From Micromonospora sp. WMMD961 (GTDB lineage: Bacteria > Actinomycetota > Actinomycetes > Mycobacteriales > Micromonosporaceae), in the NCBI RefSeq assembly GCF_029626145.1, contig NZ_JARUBJ010000002.1, positions 1,456,501 to 1,520,500 on the forward strand: a DNA stretch of 64,000 nt, in the 5' to 3' direction. A program made the translations under genes and the position numbers. Positions 15,823-24,414 of this stretch are shown one piece after another (within the stretch, counting starts at the first letter, position 1; each line of letters begins with the position of its first letter). Under the pieces are notes generated by a model. That model was not told where the DNA came from. It ran no database searches and worked only from the letters and a program-made list of their open reading frames with translations.

Positions 15823-18800
15823 ATGGACGCGCGGCGCGGCGACGCGATCATCGGACGGGACCACCCCGCGGGTCTGCTGCGCGCCGAGATGGACCGGGCG
15901 GCGACCAGCCACGGCGGTCTCGTCCTGGTCACCGGCGAGCCGGGCATCGGCAAGACGACCCTCGTCACGGCCGCAGCCCGGGAGGCCCGGCAGCGTGGCG
16001 CGCTGGTCCTCGGCGCCGCCTGCTGGGATTCCGACAGCGCCCCCGGCTACTGGCCGTGGGTGCAGGTGCTTCGCGGCCTGCGACGCTCCGCCGACGACTG
16101 GGCAGTGGCGCGGCAGTCCGCGGAGCCGGCCCTCGCGGCCCTGCTCGGCGAGGCCGACACCAGTGGCGAGCAGGCTGGCCGCGCCGCCAGTTGGGCCGGC
16201 GTCGACACCGGCGGGGAGGTCGTCGACCGGGAGGCGTTCGCGCTGTTCGACGCGGTGACCGCCGCGCTGGTCGCGGTCTCCCAGCACCGGCCGGTCGTGG
16301 TGGTCCTCGACGATCTGCACTGGGCCGACCCCGCCTCACTGCGGCTGCTCAGCTTCGCCGCCCAGCACACCTGGTTCGAGCGGCTACTGCTGATCGGCAC
16401 CTACCGTGACGCCGAGGTCGAGTCGGGAGAGCATCCGCTGCGCTCGCTGCTGATGCCGCTGGTCGCGAAGGCCACCAGCATCACCCTCACCGGGCTGGCC
16501 CGCGACGAGGTGGCCGCGTTGATGACCCGGACCGCCGGGCGGCAACCCGACGCCGGCCTCGTCGACGAAGTACACCGCCGCACCGGCGGGAACCCGTTCT
16601 TCATCGAGCAGACCGCGCGGTTGTGGCACGCCGACGACGCGGCCGACACCATCGCCCCCGGCGTACGGGAGGCGGTGCGCCGCCGTCTGGCCCAACTGCC
16701 ACCGGCCGTGGCCGAGGCGCTCACCGTCGCCGCCGTACTCGGTCGCGAACTCCACCGTCAGGTCCTGGCGGCCTGCGTGGCGGCCCCGGTGGCGCAGGTC
16801 GACCGGCTGCTCGACCGGGCGGTGACGGCTCGGCTGATGGTCGCCCGGGGCGGCGGCCGGTTCGCCTTCGCCCACGACCTGGTCCGCGAGACCCTCTACG
16901 ACGGGTTGTCCGACGACGATCGGCAGGCCCGGCATGGCGCGGTCGTTCGGGCGGTCGACCACGTGCGGGAACTCAGCGATCAGCTGATCCCCGCCGACCT
17001 GGCCCGCCACGCCTATCTGGCCGGCCCCGCACTCGACCGGGCCCGGGTGGCCACGTTGCTGGTCGCCGCCGGGCGGGACGCGTTCACCCGACTGGCCGCC
17101 GACGAGGCGGCGGTGCACTTCCGTCGGGCGTTGGAGGTGGTCGAAGACCCGGTGCAGCGAGTCCGGGTCCTCATCGAGTTCGGGGAGGCGCAATACCACC
17201 ACGCCTCCCGGGACGAGGCCACCCAACTGCTCACCGAGGCGGGGGCGCTGGCCCGCACACTCGACGATCCGGTGCTGCTGGCCCGAGTCGCCCTCATCGT
17301 GAACCGCGCGCGGCAGGTGGAGATCGCCCACTCGGTCGAGGCGGCCGAGCTGGTCCGCGAGGCGTACCGGCGGTTGATCGGCGAACCGGCCGCCGGCGCG
17401 TCGGTCGGCACGCTGGTCGCCGACCTGATCACCGCCACCGAGACGATCGCCCGTCGAGGGCAGGACGACGAGGCGCTCACCTTCAGCCTCTGGGCCCGCC
17501 ACGACACCACCTGGGGTCTGGGCACCGCGAAGGCCCGCGCCGCGCTGACCGCGGAAATCCGCGATGTGGCCCGCCGCACGGGAGACCGGGAAACCGAGCT
17601 GTGGGCCACCTCGCTGCGCTGGGTGGCACTGCTGGAGCTGGGCGACCCCCGCTTCAACGAGGAGTTCACCACCTTCGTCGGCGCGGACCGGGAGGGCGAC
17701 CTCACCCGACACCGGATGGCAGCAGCCGTCGACAGCGGGATCATCGCGGCCTTCCGGGGCGACTTCGCCGAGGCCGACAAGAGGTTCGGCGACATCATCG
17801 ACGTCGCCGATCCGAGCCATGCCGAGTTCGGGTTCATGGGCCACCACCTGCGCTGGTCGCGGCTGCTGCTCCAGGGCCGGTTCGCCGAAGCCGAGACCCT
17901 GCTGGACGGGCTCACCCCGATCGACTACCCCTACCACGAGTTGCTACGGGCGATCACCGCCGCCGAGCGGGGTGACGACGAGACGGCGATCCGACTGACC
18001 GCCGGGATCGAGGCCGCCACCATCCGGTACCCCCGCCCGGTGTCACCGCTGTGGTTACGGTTACGTGCCCAGGTCGCCGCCGCGTCCGCCGACCCGCAGC
18101 GCTGCGACACCGCGCGAGCCGCACTCGCCCCGCACCGTGGCGAATGGATGGTGGGCCTCTTCGGCTGCGACATCAGTGGCCCAGTCGACCACTGGCTGGC
18201 GCTGATCGACTCCGCCCAGGAGCGCTGGGACGACGCCATCGCCGGCTTCACCGCCGCCCGTGACTCCGCCGACCGGCTGGGCTCCCGGTCCTGGTCGGTT
18301 CTCGCCCGCGCCGGCATGCTGAACGCCCTGGCCGGCCGAGGCCACCCGGGCGACGCCGCGACGGTGGCCGGGCTGCGTGCGACCACCGCACAGGAGGCAA
18401 CCGCTCTCGGCATGACGCAGGTGCTGCACCGGATCGCCGAACCGGCGCCCACCGGCGCGGCCGAGCAGACCGCCACCGCACGCCGGACCGCCGCGCCGGG
18501 GCAGGCTGTCCCGCCGGCCAACACCGGGCCAGGCCAGGCTTTCGCGCCCGGTCAGGTCGCGCCGGTCGCGCCAGCGATCGAGGGGTACGAGTTTCGGCGC
18601 GACGGGCCGGTCTGGCAACTCGCGTACGCGGGGGTCGTCGTGCACCTGCCCGACGCCAAGGGCCTGCACGACCTGCACCTGCTGATCAGTCGACCGGGCA
18701 GCGACGTACCCGCCGTGGAGTTGCTCGACCCGGCGGCCGGGCCGGAGCTGGTCGCGGCCCGGCAACTGGGTGCCGACCCGGTCCTCGACGACGAGGCGAA

Positions 18801-19128
18801 GGCCCGCTACCGGCGGCACCTGGCCCGCCTCGACGAGGAGATCGACCGGGCCGCCGCGCGCGACGACGACCGGAAGGTGGCCGTGCTGGACGCGGAGCGG
18901 GGTGCGCTGCTCGACGAGTTGCGTGCCGCGGCGGGGCTGGCCGGTCGCAGCCGCCGCCTGGGCGACGAGGCCGAGCGGGCCCGCAAGACGGTGACCGCGC
19001 GGATCCGGGACACGCTGCGCAAGCTCGACGGGCGGCACCCGACCCTCGCCGGCCACCTGCGCGAGTCCGTCTCGACCGGCAGCACCTGCCGCTATCTACC
19101 GCCCGAGCCGCTGCGCTGGCGGCTCTGA
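15823..19128 (+). CDS. Large AAA/LuxR-type ATPase with TPR-like region, no LuxR HTH
   Basis: 1101 residues. An AAA ATPase domain at about 8-290 has Walker A TGEPGIGKTTL (37-47) and Walker B VVVVLDDLHWAD near 160, as in large LuxR-type (MalT-like) regulators. A helical TPR-like region follows from about 390 to 870. After a Pro/Ala-rich linker the C-terminus (about 925-1101) carries a conserved beta segment (RRDGPVWQLAYAGVVVHLPD), a coiled coil (RHLARLDEEIDRAA) and RARKTVTARIRDTLRKLDGRHP, which resembles a DNA-binding domain but is not a LuxR HTH. Its role is probably regulatory. It is divergent from the excisionase-type gene and ends at a strong hairpin. Confidence 0.8.
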   Translation: MDARRGDAIIGRDHPAGLLRAEMDRAATSHGGLVLVTGEPGIGKTTLVTAAAREARQRGALVLGAACWDSDSAPGYWPWVQVLRGLRRSADDWAVARQSAEPALAALLGEADTSGEQAGRAASWAGVDTGGEVVDREAFALFDAVTAALVAVSQHRPVVVVLDDLHWADPASLRLLSFAAQHTWFERLLLIGTYRDAEVESGEHPLRSLLMPLVAKATSITLTGLARDEVAALMTRTAGRQPDAGLVDEVHRRTGGNPFFIEQTARLWHADDAADTIAPGVREAVRRRLAQLPPAVAEALTVAAVLGRELHRQVLAACVAAPVAQVDRLLDRAVTARLMVARGGGRFAFAHDLVRETLYDGLSDDDRQARHGAVVRAVDHVRELSDQLIPADLARHAYLAGPALDRARVATLLVAAGRDAFTRLAADEAAVHFRRALEVVEDPVQRVRVLIEFGEAQYHHASRDEATQLLTEAGALARTLDDPVLLARVALIVNRARQVEIAHSVEAAELVREAYRRLIGEPAAGASVGTLVADLITATETIARRGQDDEALTFSLWARHDTTWGLGTAKARAALTAEIRDVARRTGDRETELWATSLRWVALLELGDPRFNEEFTTFVGADREGDLTRHRMAAAVDSGIIAAFRGDFAEADKRFGDIIDVADPSHAEFGFMGHHLRWSRLLLQGRFAEAETLLDGLTPIDYPYHELLRAITAAERGDDETAIRLTAGIEAATIRYPRPVSPLWLRLRAQVAAASADPQRCDTARAALAPHRGEWMVGLFGCDISGPVDHWLALIDSAQERWDDAIAGFTAARDSADRLGSRSWSVLARAGMLNALAGRGHPGDAATVAGLRATTAQEATALGMTQVLHRIAEPAPTGAAEQTATARRTAAPGQAVPPANTGPGQAFAPGQVAPVAPAIEGYEFRRDGPVWQLAYAGVVVHLPDAKGLHDLHLLISRPGSDVPAVELLDPAAGPELVAARQLGADPVLDDEAKARYRRHLARLDEEIDRAAARDDDRKVAVLDAERGALLDELRAAAGLAGRSRRLGDEAERARKTVTARIRDTLRKLDGRHPTLAGHLRESVSTGSTCRYLPPEPLRWRL

Positions 19129-19132
19129 CAAT

Positions 19133-19170
19133 ACGACGGGCACCGCCACAGCCGTGACGGTGCCCGTCGT
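19133..19170. terminator. Hairpin terminator between convergent genes
   Basis: Perfect 13-bp arms (ACGACGGGCACCG, 19133-19145, and its complement at 19158-19170) with a 12-nt loop, between the AAA ATPase (+) and the ABC permease (-). Confidence 0.8.
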
Positions 19171-19181
19171 TCTGACCAGTG

Positions 19182-20039
19182 TCAGCGGCGGTTGTACCTG
19201 TACATCGTCAGGGTGCCGAAAACGGCCAGGAAACCGGCGCTCCACACCAGCAGCCACATCGTGGCGGACGGGTCCGACTCGCCGCTCATCGCGCCGCGGA
19301 TCGCGGCCACCAACTGCGTCACCGGGTTGACCTTGACGAACGCCTGGAGCCAGCCGGGCATGGTGCTCGGGTCGACGAAGACGTTGCTCAGGAACGTCAG
19401 CGGGAACAGCACCATCATGCTGACTCCCATCACCGACTTCTCGCTGCGCAGGATCAGCCCGAAGAACGTCCACACCCAGGAGAACGCGAACGAGAAGACC
19501 ACCAGCAGCCCGATCCCGACGGCCGCGCCGACGACCCCGCCAGCGGGCCGGAACCCGAGCGCCAGCCCCAGGCCCAGGATCACCAGCGCGGCGAGAATGT
19601 AACGCAGCACGTCGCCGAAGATCATGCCGACCAGGGCGGACGGCCGCCAGACGGGCAGCGTCCGGAACCGGTCGAAGATTCCCTTCTCGATGTCGGTGTT
19701 GAGGCCGATACCGGTGTACATGGTGATCATCACGACGCTGGTCACCATGATGCCGGGCAGGAAGAACTGCAGGTATTCGCGCGGGCTGCCGGCGAGGGCG
19801 CCACCGAACAGGTACGTGAACATCAGCACCATGATGATCGGGAACGCGGTCACGTCGAAGAGCTGCTCCGGCACGTGCTTGATCTTCAGCATGGCGCGCC
19901 AGCCGAAGGTGAGTGACGCGCCCAGCGCGCTGGGCCGGGGCGGTCGGGCGCCGGGCGCGAGCACCGTCGCCAGCGCCTCGGCGGACGGGACGTAGACGGA
20001 CGGGGCCCGTTCGGTGGTGGTGGTCGTGGTGTCGCTCAT
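19182..20039 (-). CDS. DrrB-type ABC-2 permease
   Basis: 285 residues with six predicted membrane segments (for example VTAFPIIMVLMFTYLFGGALAG, ILAALVILGLGLALGF, LLVVFSFAFSWVWTFFGLIL). The ABC-2 signature for drug exporters is present, with MVLFPLTFLSNVFVDPSTMPGWLQAFVKVNPVTQLVAAIR near the C-terminus. It forms the membrane half of a daunorubicin/oleandomycin-type exporter with the ATPase gene, whose stop it overlaps by 4 nt (ATGA). The substrate is unknown. Confidence 0.9.
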   Translation of the reverse strand: MSDTTTTTTERAPSVYVPSAEALATVLAPGARPPRPSALGASLTFGWRAMLKIKHVPEQLFDVTAFPIIMVLMFTYLFGGALAGSPREYLQFFLPGIMVTSVVMITMYTGIGLNTDIEKGIFDRFRTLPVWRPSALVGMIFGDVLRYILAALVILGLGLALGFRPAGGVVGAAVGIGLLVVFSFAFSWVWTFFGLILRSEKSVMGVSMMVLFPLTFLSNVFVDPSTMPGWLQAFVKVNPVTQLVAAIRGAMSGESDPSATMWLLVWSAGFLAVFGTLTMYRYNRR

Positions 20040-21049
20040 CGGGCTGCCTCCAGCTCGTCGTCGCGTTCGTCGGCGGGCACGGCGGGGTGGTCGGTCAGGG
20101 CCAGGAAGACCTCGTCCAGGCTCGGCTGGCCGAGGGAGAAGTTGTCCACGACGATGCCGGCGCGGGCCAGGTCGCTGAGCACGCGAGCGGCCTGCGCGCT
20201 GGCGTCGAGGTCGGTGCCGGCCTCACCGACCCGGGCGGTCAACGCGACCGGGTCGGCGGCGAGCTGCACCGGCACACCGAGCGCCTCGCGGAGCACCCGC
20301 TCCGCCTCGGGCCGCTGGCCCGGATCGCGTAGTCGCAGGTGGACGGTGCCGGAGCCGACCGACGACTTCAACTCCCCCGGGGTGCCCTCCGCGATCACCC
20401 GGCCGTGGTCTACGACCGCGATCCGCCCGGCGAGCTGGTCGGCCTCGTCGAGGTACTGGGTGGTCAGCAGCACCGTCGTGCCGTGCGACACCACCGCCCG
20501 GACGATCTCCCACACCTGGTTGCGGCTGCGCGGGTCGAGACCGGTCGTCGGCTCGTCGAGGAAGAGCAGATCCGGGGTGTTCAGGATGCTGGCGGCGATG
20601 TCGATGCGCCGCCGCATCCCACCGGAGTACTTCTTCACCTGCCGGTCGCTCGCGTCGGTCAGACCGAACGCGGCGAGCAGGGCCGCCGCGCGCTCCCGGG
20701 CGGCCGGCTTGCGCAGGCCGAGCAGGCGGGCCAGGAGCACCAGGTTCTCCGTGCCGGTCAGGTCCTCGTCGACCGAGGCGTACTGGCCGGTGAGGCTGAC
20801 CCGGGAACGGACCTTGTCGGCCTCGGTGACCACGTCGTGACCGAAGACCCGGGCCGAGCCACCGTCGGGCCGCAGCAACGTGGCGAGCACCCGGACCGCT
20901 GTGGTCTTGCCCGCGCCGTTCGGCCCGAGCAGGCCGTAGACGGTGCCGGCCGGCACCCGCAGGTCGATCCCGGCCAGCGCCCGGGTGTCCCCGAACGAGC
21001 GGGTGAGCCCCTCCGCCTCGATGGCCAGCCCGGTGGTGCGTCTACTCAT
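20036..21049 (-). CDS. DrrA-type ABC transporter ATPase
   Basis: 337 residues. Walker A is GPNGAGKTT, the signature is YSGGMRRRIDIAASI, Walker B is LLFLDEPTTGLD and a switch H-like TTQYLDEADQLA follows. The C-terminal region about 230-330 matches the DUF4162-type accessory domain of DrrA ATPases. It powers efflux through the coupled permease. The ATG at 21049 (MSRRTTGLAIEAEGLTRSFG) is preceded by GGAAGG; a longer frame to 21151 is not needed. It lies 25 bp downstream of the FMN reductase gene, so the three genes probably form one operon. Confidence 0.9.
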   Translation of the reverse strand: MSRRTTGLAIEAEGLTRSFGDTRALAGIDLRVPAGTVYGLLGPNGAGKTTAVRVLATLLRPDGGSARVFGHDVVTEADKVRSRVSLTGQYASVDEDLTGTENLVLLARLLGLRKPAARERAAALLAAFGLTDASDRQVKKYSGGMRRRIDIAASILNTPDLLFLDEPTTGLDPRSRNQVWEIVRAVVSHGTTVLLTTQYLDEADQLAGRIAVVDHGRVIAEGTPGELKSSVGSGTVHLRLRDPGQRPEAERVLREALGVPVQLAADPVALTARVGEAGTDLDASAQAARVLSDLARAGIVVDNFSLGQPSLDEVFLALTDHPAVPADERDDELEAAR

Positions 21050-21074
21050 TGTTCTTACCTTCCGTCGGACGTGT

Positions 21075-21629
21075 TCAGGAGACGTAGGGCCGAGCCGCCC
21101 GGCCGTCGCGCAGGGCCAGACCCCACCAGCGGAGCTGGTCGAGCAGGACACCCGCGTCGCGGCGCAGCTCGTCGGTGCACTGCACGGTCGGCTCTCCGGC
21201 GAGCAGGTCGATCCCGACGACGTCGCGCACCGTCATCGCGTGCAGCGCGGTGAAGACCGTGCGCAACTGGTCGACGGCGTGCAGGCCGGTGGACCGACAG
21301 CCGTACGACACGAAGCCGACCGGTTTGGCCTGCCACTCGTCGTACGCGTAGTCGATTGCTTGTTTCAAGGGTGCCGGAAAGCTGTGGTTGTACTCGGGGG
21401 TGACCACGACGAACGCGTCCGCCCGGCCCACCTCGCTGACGAACGCCCGGACGGACGCGGTCGGCTCGGCGGGATAGCTGGCCGGGAAGTCGTAGTCGGT
21501 CAGGTCAACGACCGTCACCGCCAGGTCGTCGTGCCGCGCGGCCTGGTCGACGAACCAACCGGCGACCCGGTCGCCGGCCCGCCCTTCCCGGGTGCTGCCG
21601 ACGATCACGGCGATCCGCAACTGTGTCAT
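21075..21629 (-). CDS. NADPH-dependent FMN reductase
   Basis: 184 residues with a flavodoxin-like fold: IAVIVGSTREGRAGDRVAGWF at the N-terminus (FMN phosphate loop), VVVTPEYNHSFPAPLKQAIDYAYDEWQAKPVGFVSYG in the middle. It is of the chromate/azo/quinone reductase type and reduces FMN or quinones with NAD(P)H. The ATG at 21629 has GGAAGGG upstream. It leads an operon with DrrAB, suggesting a detoxification function: reduce and export a redox-active compound. A large palindrome upstream is a candidate operator. Confidence 0.85.
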   Translation of the reverse strand: MTQLRIAVIVGSTREGRAGDRVAGWFVDQAARHDDLAVTVVDLTDYDFPASYPAEPTASVRAFVSEVGRADAFVVVTPEYNHSFPAPLKQAIDYAYDEWQAKPVGFVSYGCRSTGLHAVDQLRTVFTALHAMTVRDVVGIDLLAGEPTVQCTDELRRDAGVLLDQLRWWGLALRDGRAARPYVS

Positions 21630-21672
21630 CGCCACCCCCCTTCCATCCTGAAGGCGCGAGATGACGAAACGC

Positions 21673-21697
21673 GCCCGCTAGATCAGATCTAGCGGGC
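21673..21697. promoter_or_regulatory. 25-bp perfect palindrome, candidate repressor operator
   Basis: GCCCGCTAGATC-A-GATCTAGCGGGC: 12-bp perfect arms around one base, between the divergent starts of the FMN reductase-DrrAB operon and the GNAT gene. Both neighbours start here rather than end here, so it is not a terminator. Its size fits a TetR- or MarR-type dimer site; no such regulator lies in the window. Confidence 0.55.
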
Positions 21698-21758
21698 CCG
21701 GATCGGGGCGGAATGTCGGCGCCGTCGGCTTGACTGGGGTCGACGAACAGGGGGCGGG

Positions 21759-22274
21759 ATGGCACAGGTACGCATCGAGCCGTGGCACGAGGACGACCTC
21801 GACCTGCTGCGGCAGCTCAACTCACCGGACACCCGCAAGCACACCGGTGGCCCGGAGACCGACGAGCAGGTGCTCGCCCGGCACGACCGGTACGTGCACT
21901 TTGCCGACAGTGGGCAGGGTTGCATGTTCACGCTGGTGCTGCCAGACGGGGCGCGGGCGGGCAGCGTCGGCTACTGGGCCCGCGAGTGGCGCGAGCAACC
22001 GGTGTACGAGCTGGGCTGGGCGGTGCTGCCCGCGTACCGGGGAAAGGGCCTGGCCACCGCCGCGGTGCTCGCGGCCCTCGACGCGGCCCGCACCCGGCGG
22101 GACCGGCGCTACGCGCACGCCTACCCCTCGGTCGACAATCTCGCCTCGAACGCGGTCTGCCGCAAGGCGGGGTTCACGCTGCTCGGCGAAACCGGTTTCG
22201 AATACCCGCCGGGGCGGATGATGCGGGCCAACGACTGGCAGCTCGACCTGACCGCCCCACCGGCCGGGAGCTGA
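21759..22274 (+). CDS. GNAT-family N-acetyltransferase
   Basis: 171 residues of the RimJ/RimL-like group. It has RIEPWHEDDLDLLRQLNSPDTRKHTGGPE at the N-terminus, YELGWAVLPAYRGKGLATAAVLAALDAAR (acetyl-CoA motif) at about 85-113, and YPSVDNLASNAVCRKAGFTLLGE towards the end. It acetylates an unknown small molecule or protein N-terminus. A G-rich ribosome site (GGGGGCGGG) precedes the ATG and TTGACT at 21730-21735 may be its -35 box. Confidence 0.85.
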   Translation: MAQVRIEPWHEDDLDLLRQLNSPDTRKHTGGPETDEQVLARHDRYVHFADSGQGCMFTLVLPDGARAGSVGYWAREWREQPVYELGWAVLPAYRGKGLATAAVLAALDAARTRRDRRYAHAYPSVDNLASNAVCRKAGFTLLGETGFEYPPGRMMRANDWQLDLTAPPAGS

Positions 22275-22299
22275 GGCCGGCGGGGCGGCCGGTGACAGG

Positions 22300-23286
22300 T
22301 CACCAGGTGGTGTCGAGGCGGTGCCGTTGCTCGGCGGTCAGCTCCAGGTCGACCGCTGCCAGGCTCTCCTCCAGTTGCGCCACCGACGAGGCGCCCACCA
22401 GCGGGATGCACGGCAGCTCGCCGCCGAGCAGCCAGGCGAGCACCACCTGGTTGACCGTCGCGCCGGTCTGCCCGGCCACCTCCCGCAGCGCGGCCAGTCG
22501 CCGGGGCGCGCTCGGCAGGTCGTACGCCGAGCTGAGCGGCTTGTCCGCCCGGGTGAACGCCCCCTTGAGCAGCGGTGAGTACGCCACCAGGGTCAGCTCC
22601 GGCTCGGCACGCAGGTAGCTGAGCAGGTCACCGCCGACGCCGCCCGGCTCGCCATCCGGGTCCAGTTCGCTGACCAGGTCCGTGCGGCTCGGCAGGTAAC
22701 TGCGGTGGTACTGGAGCACCTCGTACCCCGGCAGGCCGGCGGCGGCGGCCAACGCGCGGGCCCGCTCCACCCGCCAGGCCCGGTGGTTGCTGGCCCCCAG
22801 CAGACCTACCGTGCCCTCGGCGACCAGTTCGGCGAAGCCCTCCACGGTCTCCTGGAGTGGCACGGTCCGGTCCTCGATGTGCGCGTACAGCAGGTCCAGC
22901 CGCTGCACCCCGAGCCGTTCCCGGCTGCGCTGCGCGGACTCGCGGATCACCTTGGCGGACAGCCCTTCGGCGTTGTCCAGGTAGCTCGTCCCCGGGGCCA
23001 ACGGGCGGGCGCCCAGCTTGGTGGCGATGACGATCTCGGTGCCCACGCCCCGGCTGCGCCGCCACCGGCCGAGCAGCTCCTCGCTCTGCCCGCCCTGCCC
23101 ACCGTCCACCCAGAACGCGTAGTTGTCCGACGTGTCGATGAACGTGCCGCCGGCCTCGACGTACCGGTCCAGGATTGCGTACGAGGTGGCCTCGTCGGTG
23201 GCGCTGCCGAAGAGCATCGCGCCGAGGCTGAGCACGCTGACCTCGCGCCGGGTCGCCGGATCGGTGCCGATCGTGCGGTGCCGCAT
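22300..23286 (-). CDS. Aldo/keto reductase (AKR, YghZ/Tas-like group)
   Basis: 328 residues. TIM-barrel AKR motifs: VSVLSLGAMLFGSATDE, FIDTSDNYAFW (catalytic Asp/Tyr), IVIATKLGARP (Lys), LDLLYAHIED and LGASNHRAWRV, then LVAYSPLLKGAF. It reduces aldehydes or ketones with NADPH. The ATG at 23286 has GAGGAGA upstream. It is transcribed from a MerR-type promoter at 23328-23358, so it is likely induced by an electrophile, metal or redox signal. Confidence 0.9.
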   Translation of the reverse strand: MRHRTIGTDPATRREVSVLSLGAMLFGSATDEATSYAILDRYVEAGGTFIDTSDNYAFWVDGGQGGQSEELLGRWRRSRGVGTEIVIATKLGARPLAPGTSYLDNAEGLSAKVIRESAQRSRERLGVQRLDLLYAHIEDRTVPLQETVEGFAELVAEGTVGLLGASNHRAWRVERARALAAAAGLPGYEVLQYHRSYLPSRTDLVSELDPDGEPGGVGGDLLSYLRAEPELTLVAYSPLLKGAFTRADKPLSSAYDLPSAPRRLAALREVAGQTGATVNQVVLAWLLGGELPCIPLVGASSVAQLEESLAAVDLELTAEQRHRLDTTW

Positions 23287-23327
23287 GGGATCTCCTCTCA
23301 CGCGCCCTACCGATGGGCGCACAGATC

Positions 23328-23358
23328 ACCCTGCAAGCTGGAGCGCGCTCCAGGTCAA
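23328..23358 (-). promoter_or_regulatory. MerR-family-type promoter with 19-bp spacer
   Basis: On the minus strand: -35 TTGACC (23358-23353), a 19-bp spacer containing the perfect dyad CTGGAGCGCGCTCCAG (23338-23353), and -10 CAGGGT (23333-23328). An over-long spacer with a centred dyad is the hallmark of MerR-activated promoters. The cognate regulator is not in the window. Confidence 0.7.
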
Positions 23359-23392
23359 GCGCGGACTTTCGCGGCCCGGGGCCGTAACTGCC

Positions 23393-23430
23393 GCGAGCGC
23401 CGCACCGCACGGGTGCGGTACGGCGCTCGC
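23393..23430. terminator. Hairpin terminator downstream of an aldo/keto reductase
   Basis: Arms 23393-23409 and 23414-23430 (GCGAGCGCCGCACCGCA and its complement with one mismatch) make a 17-bp stem with a 4-nt loop, just past the stop at 23463. It isolates the upstream reductase gene from the MerR-type promoter. Confidence 0.75.
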
Positions 23431-23462
23431 CGGGACATGACCCGCCGGACGGCGGGCTCGGG

Positions 23463-24314
23463 TCAGTTGGGCAGGTAGGCGAAGGTGTCCGGGTTCGGGC
23501 CCTGCCGCCCGGCCTCGCCCTGGTTCAACGCGGTGATCCGCTCCATCGCCACGTCGTCCAGCTCGAAGTCGAAGATCCGGGTGTTCTCCTCGATCCGCTT
23601 CGGGGTGGTCGACTTCGGGAAGATGATGTCGCCGCGCTGCACGTGCCAGCGGAGCACCACCTGCGCCGGGGTCCGGCCGATCTGCTCGGCGAGGTCGACC
23701 ACCGTCGGGTCGTTGAGCACCTTGCCCTGCGCGATGGGCGACCAGGCCTCGGTGAGGATGTTGTGCGCCTGACCGTAGGCGCGAACCTCGTCGTTGGTGA
23801 AGTACGGGTGCGCCTCGATCTGGTTCACCGCCGGCACGACGTTCGCCTCGGCGGCCAGCCGCTCCAGGTGCGCGACCTGGAAGTTCGACACGCCGATCGA
23901 GCGGGCCCGGCCGTCGCGCTGGAACTCCTCCAGCGTCTTCCAGGTCGAGACGTAGTCGCCGTCGTACAGGGTCGGCAGCGGCCAGTGGATCAGGAACAGG
24001 TCGATGTAGTCCATCTTCAGCGCCGCGAGCGTCGAGTCGAACGCCCGGCGGGCGTCGTCGGGGCGGTGGAAGGCGTTGCTCAGCTTGCTGGTCACGTAGA
24101 CCGCGCTCCGGCCGAGGCCGGACACGCGTACCGCCTCGCCGACCTCGGCCTCGTTGCCGTACATCTCGGCGGTGTCGATGTGCCGGTAGCCCGTCTCCAG
24201 GGCGGTGGTCACCGCGGCGACGGTGTCCTTCGGCTCGATCTGGAACACCCCGAAGCCGAGCTGCGGAATGGTGGTGCCGTCGTTCAGGCTGATGTCGGGA
24301 ATGGTGTTGGCCAC
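23463..24314 (-). CDS. Aldo/keto reductase (2,5-diketo-gluconate reductase-like)
   Basis: 283 residues. AKR5-type motifs: LNDGTTIPQLGFGVFQI, GYRHIDTAEMYGNEAEVGEAV (Asp and Tyr), VYVTSKLSNAFH (Lys), YIDLFLIHWPLP (His), IGVSNFQVAHLERL, and IIFPKSTTPKRIEENTRIFDF for NADPH binding. It is a cytosolic carbonyl reductase of unknown substrate. The GTG start at 24314 has AAGGAG upstream. It shares about this size and pattern with the reductase at 58.5 kb but is clearly a different gene. Confidence 0.9.
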   Translation of the reverse strand: MANTIPDISLNDGTTIPQLGFGVFQIEPKDTVAAVTTALETGYRHIDTAEMYGNEAEVGEAVRVSGLGRSAVYVTSKLSNAFHRPDDARRAFDSTLAALKMDYIDLFLIHWPLPTLYDGDYVSTWKTLEEFQRDGRARSIGVSNFQVAHLERLAAEANVVPAVNQIEAHPYFTNDEVRAYGQAHNILTEAWSPIAQGKVLNDPTVVDLAEQIGRTPAQVVLRWHVQRGDIIFPKSTTPKRIEENTRIFDFELDDVAMERITALNQGEAGRQGPNPDTFAYLPN

Positions 24315-24414
24315 TACGGCTCCTTCGCGTCATCGTCGTTGCCTGTCATCCATACCCGGGTGGCCTGTCGAATCACCGCACATCGGGAGGTGACGAGCGC
24401 AACGTCGGAATGGT

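Noticed and set aside
21673..21697. Terminator at the large palindrome
   Set aside because: Both neighbouring genes begin here and there is only a one-base centre, so it cannot form a normal hairpin loop without opening the stem.
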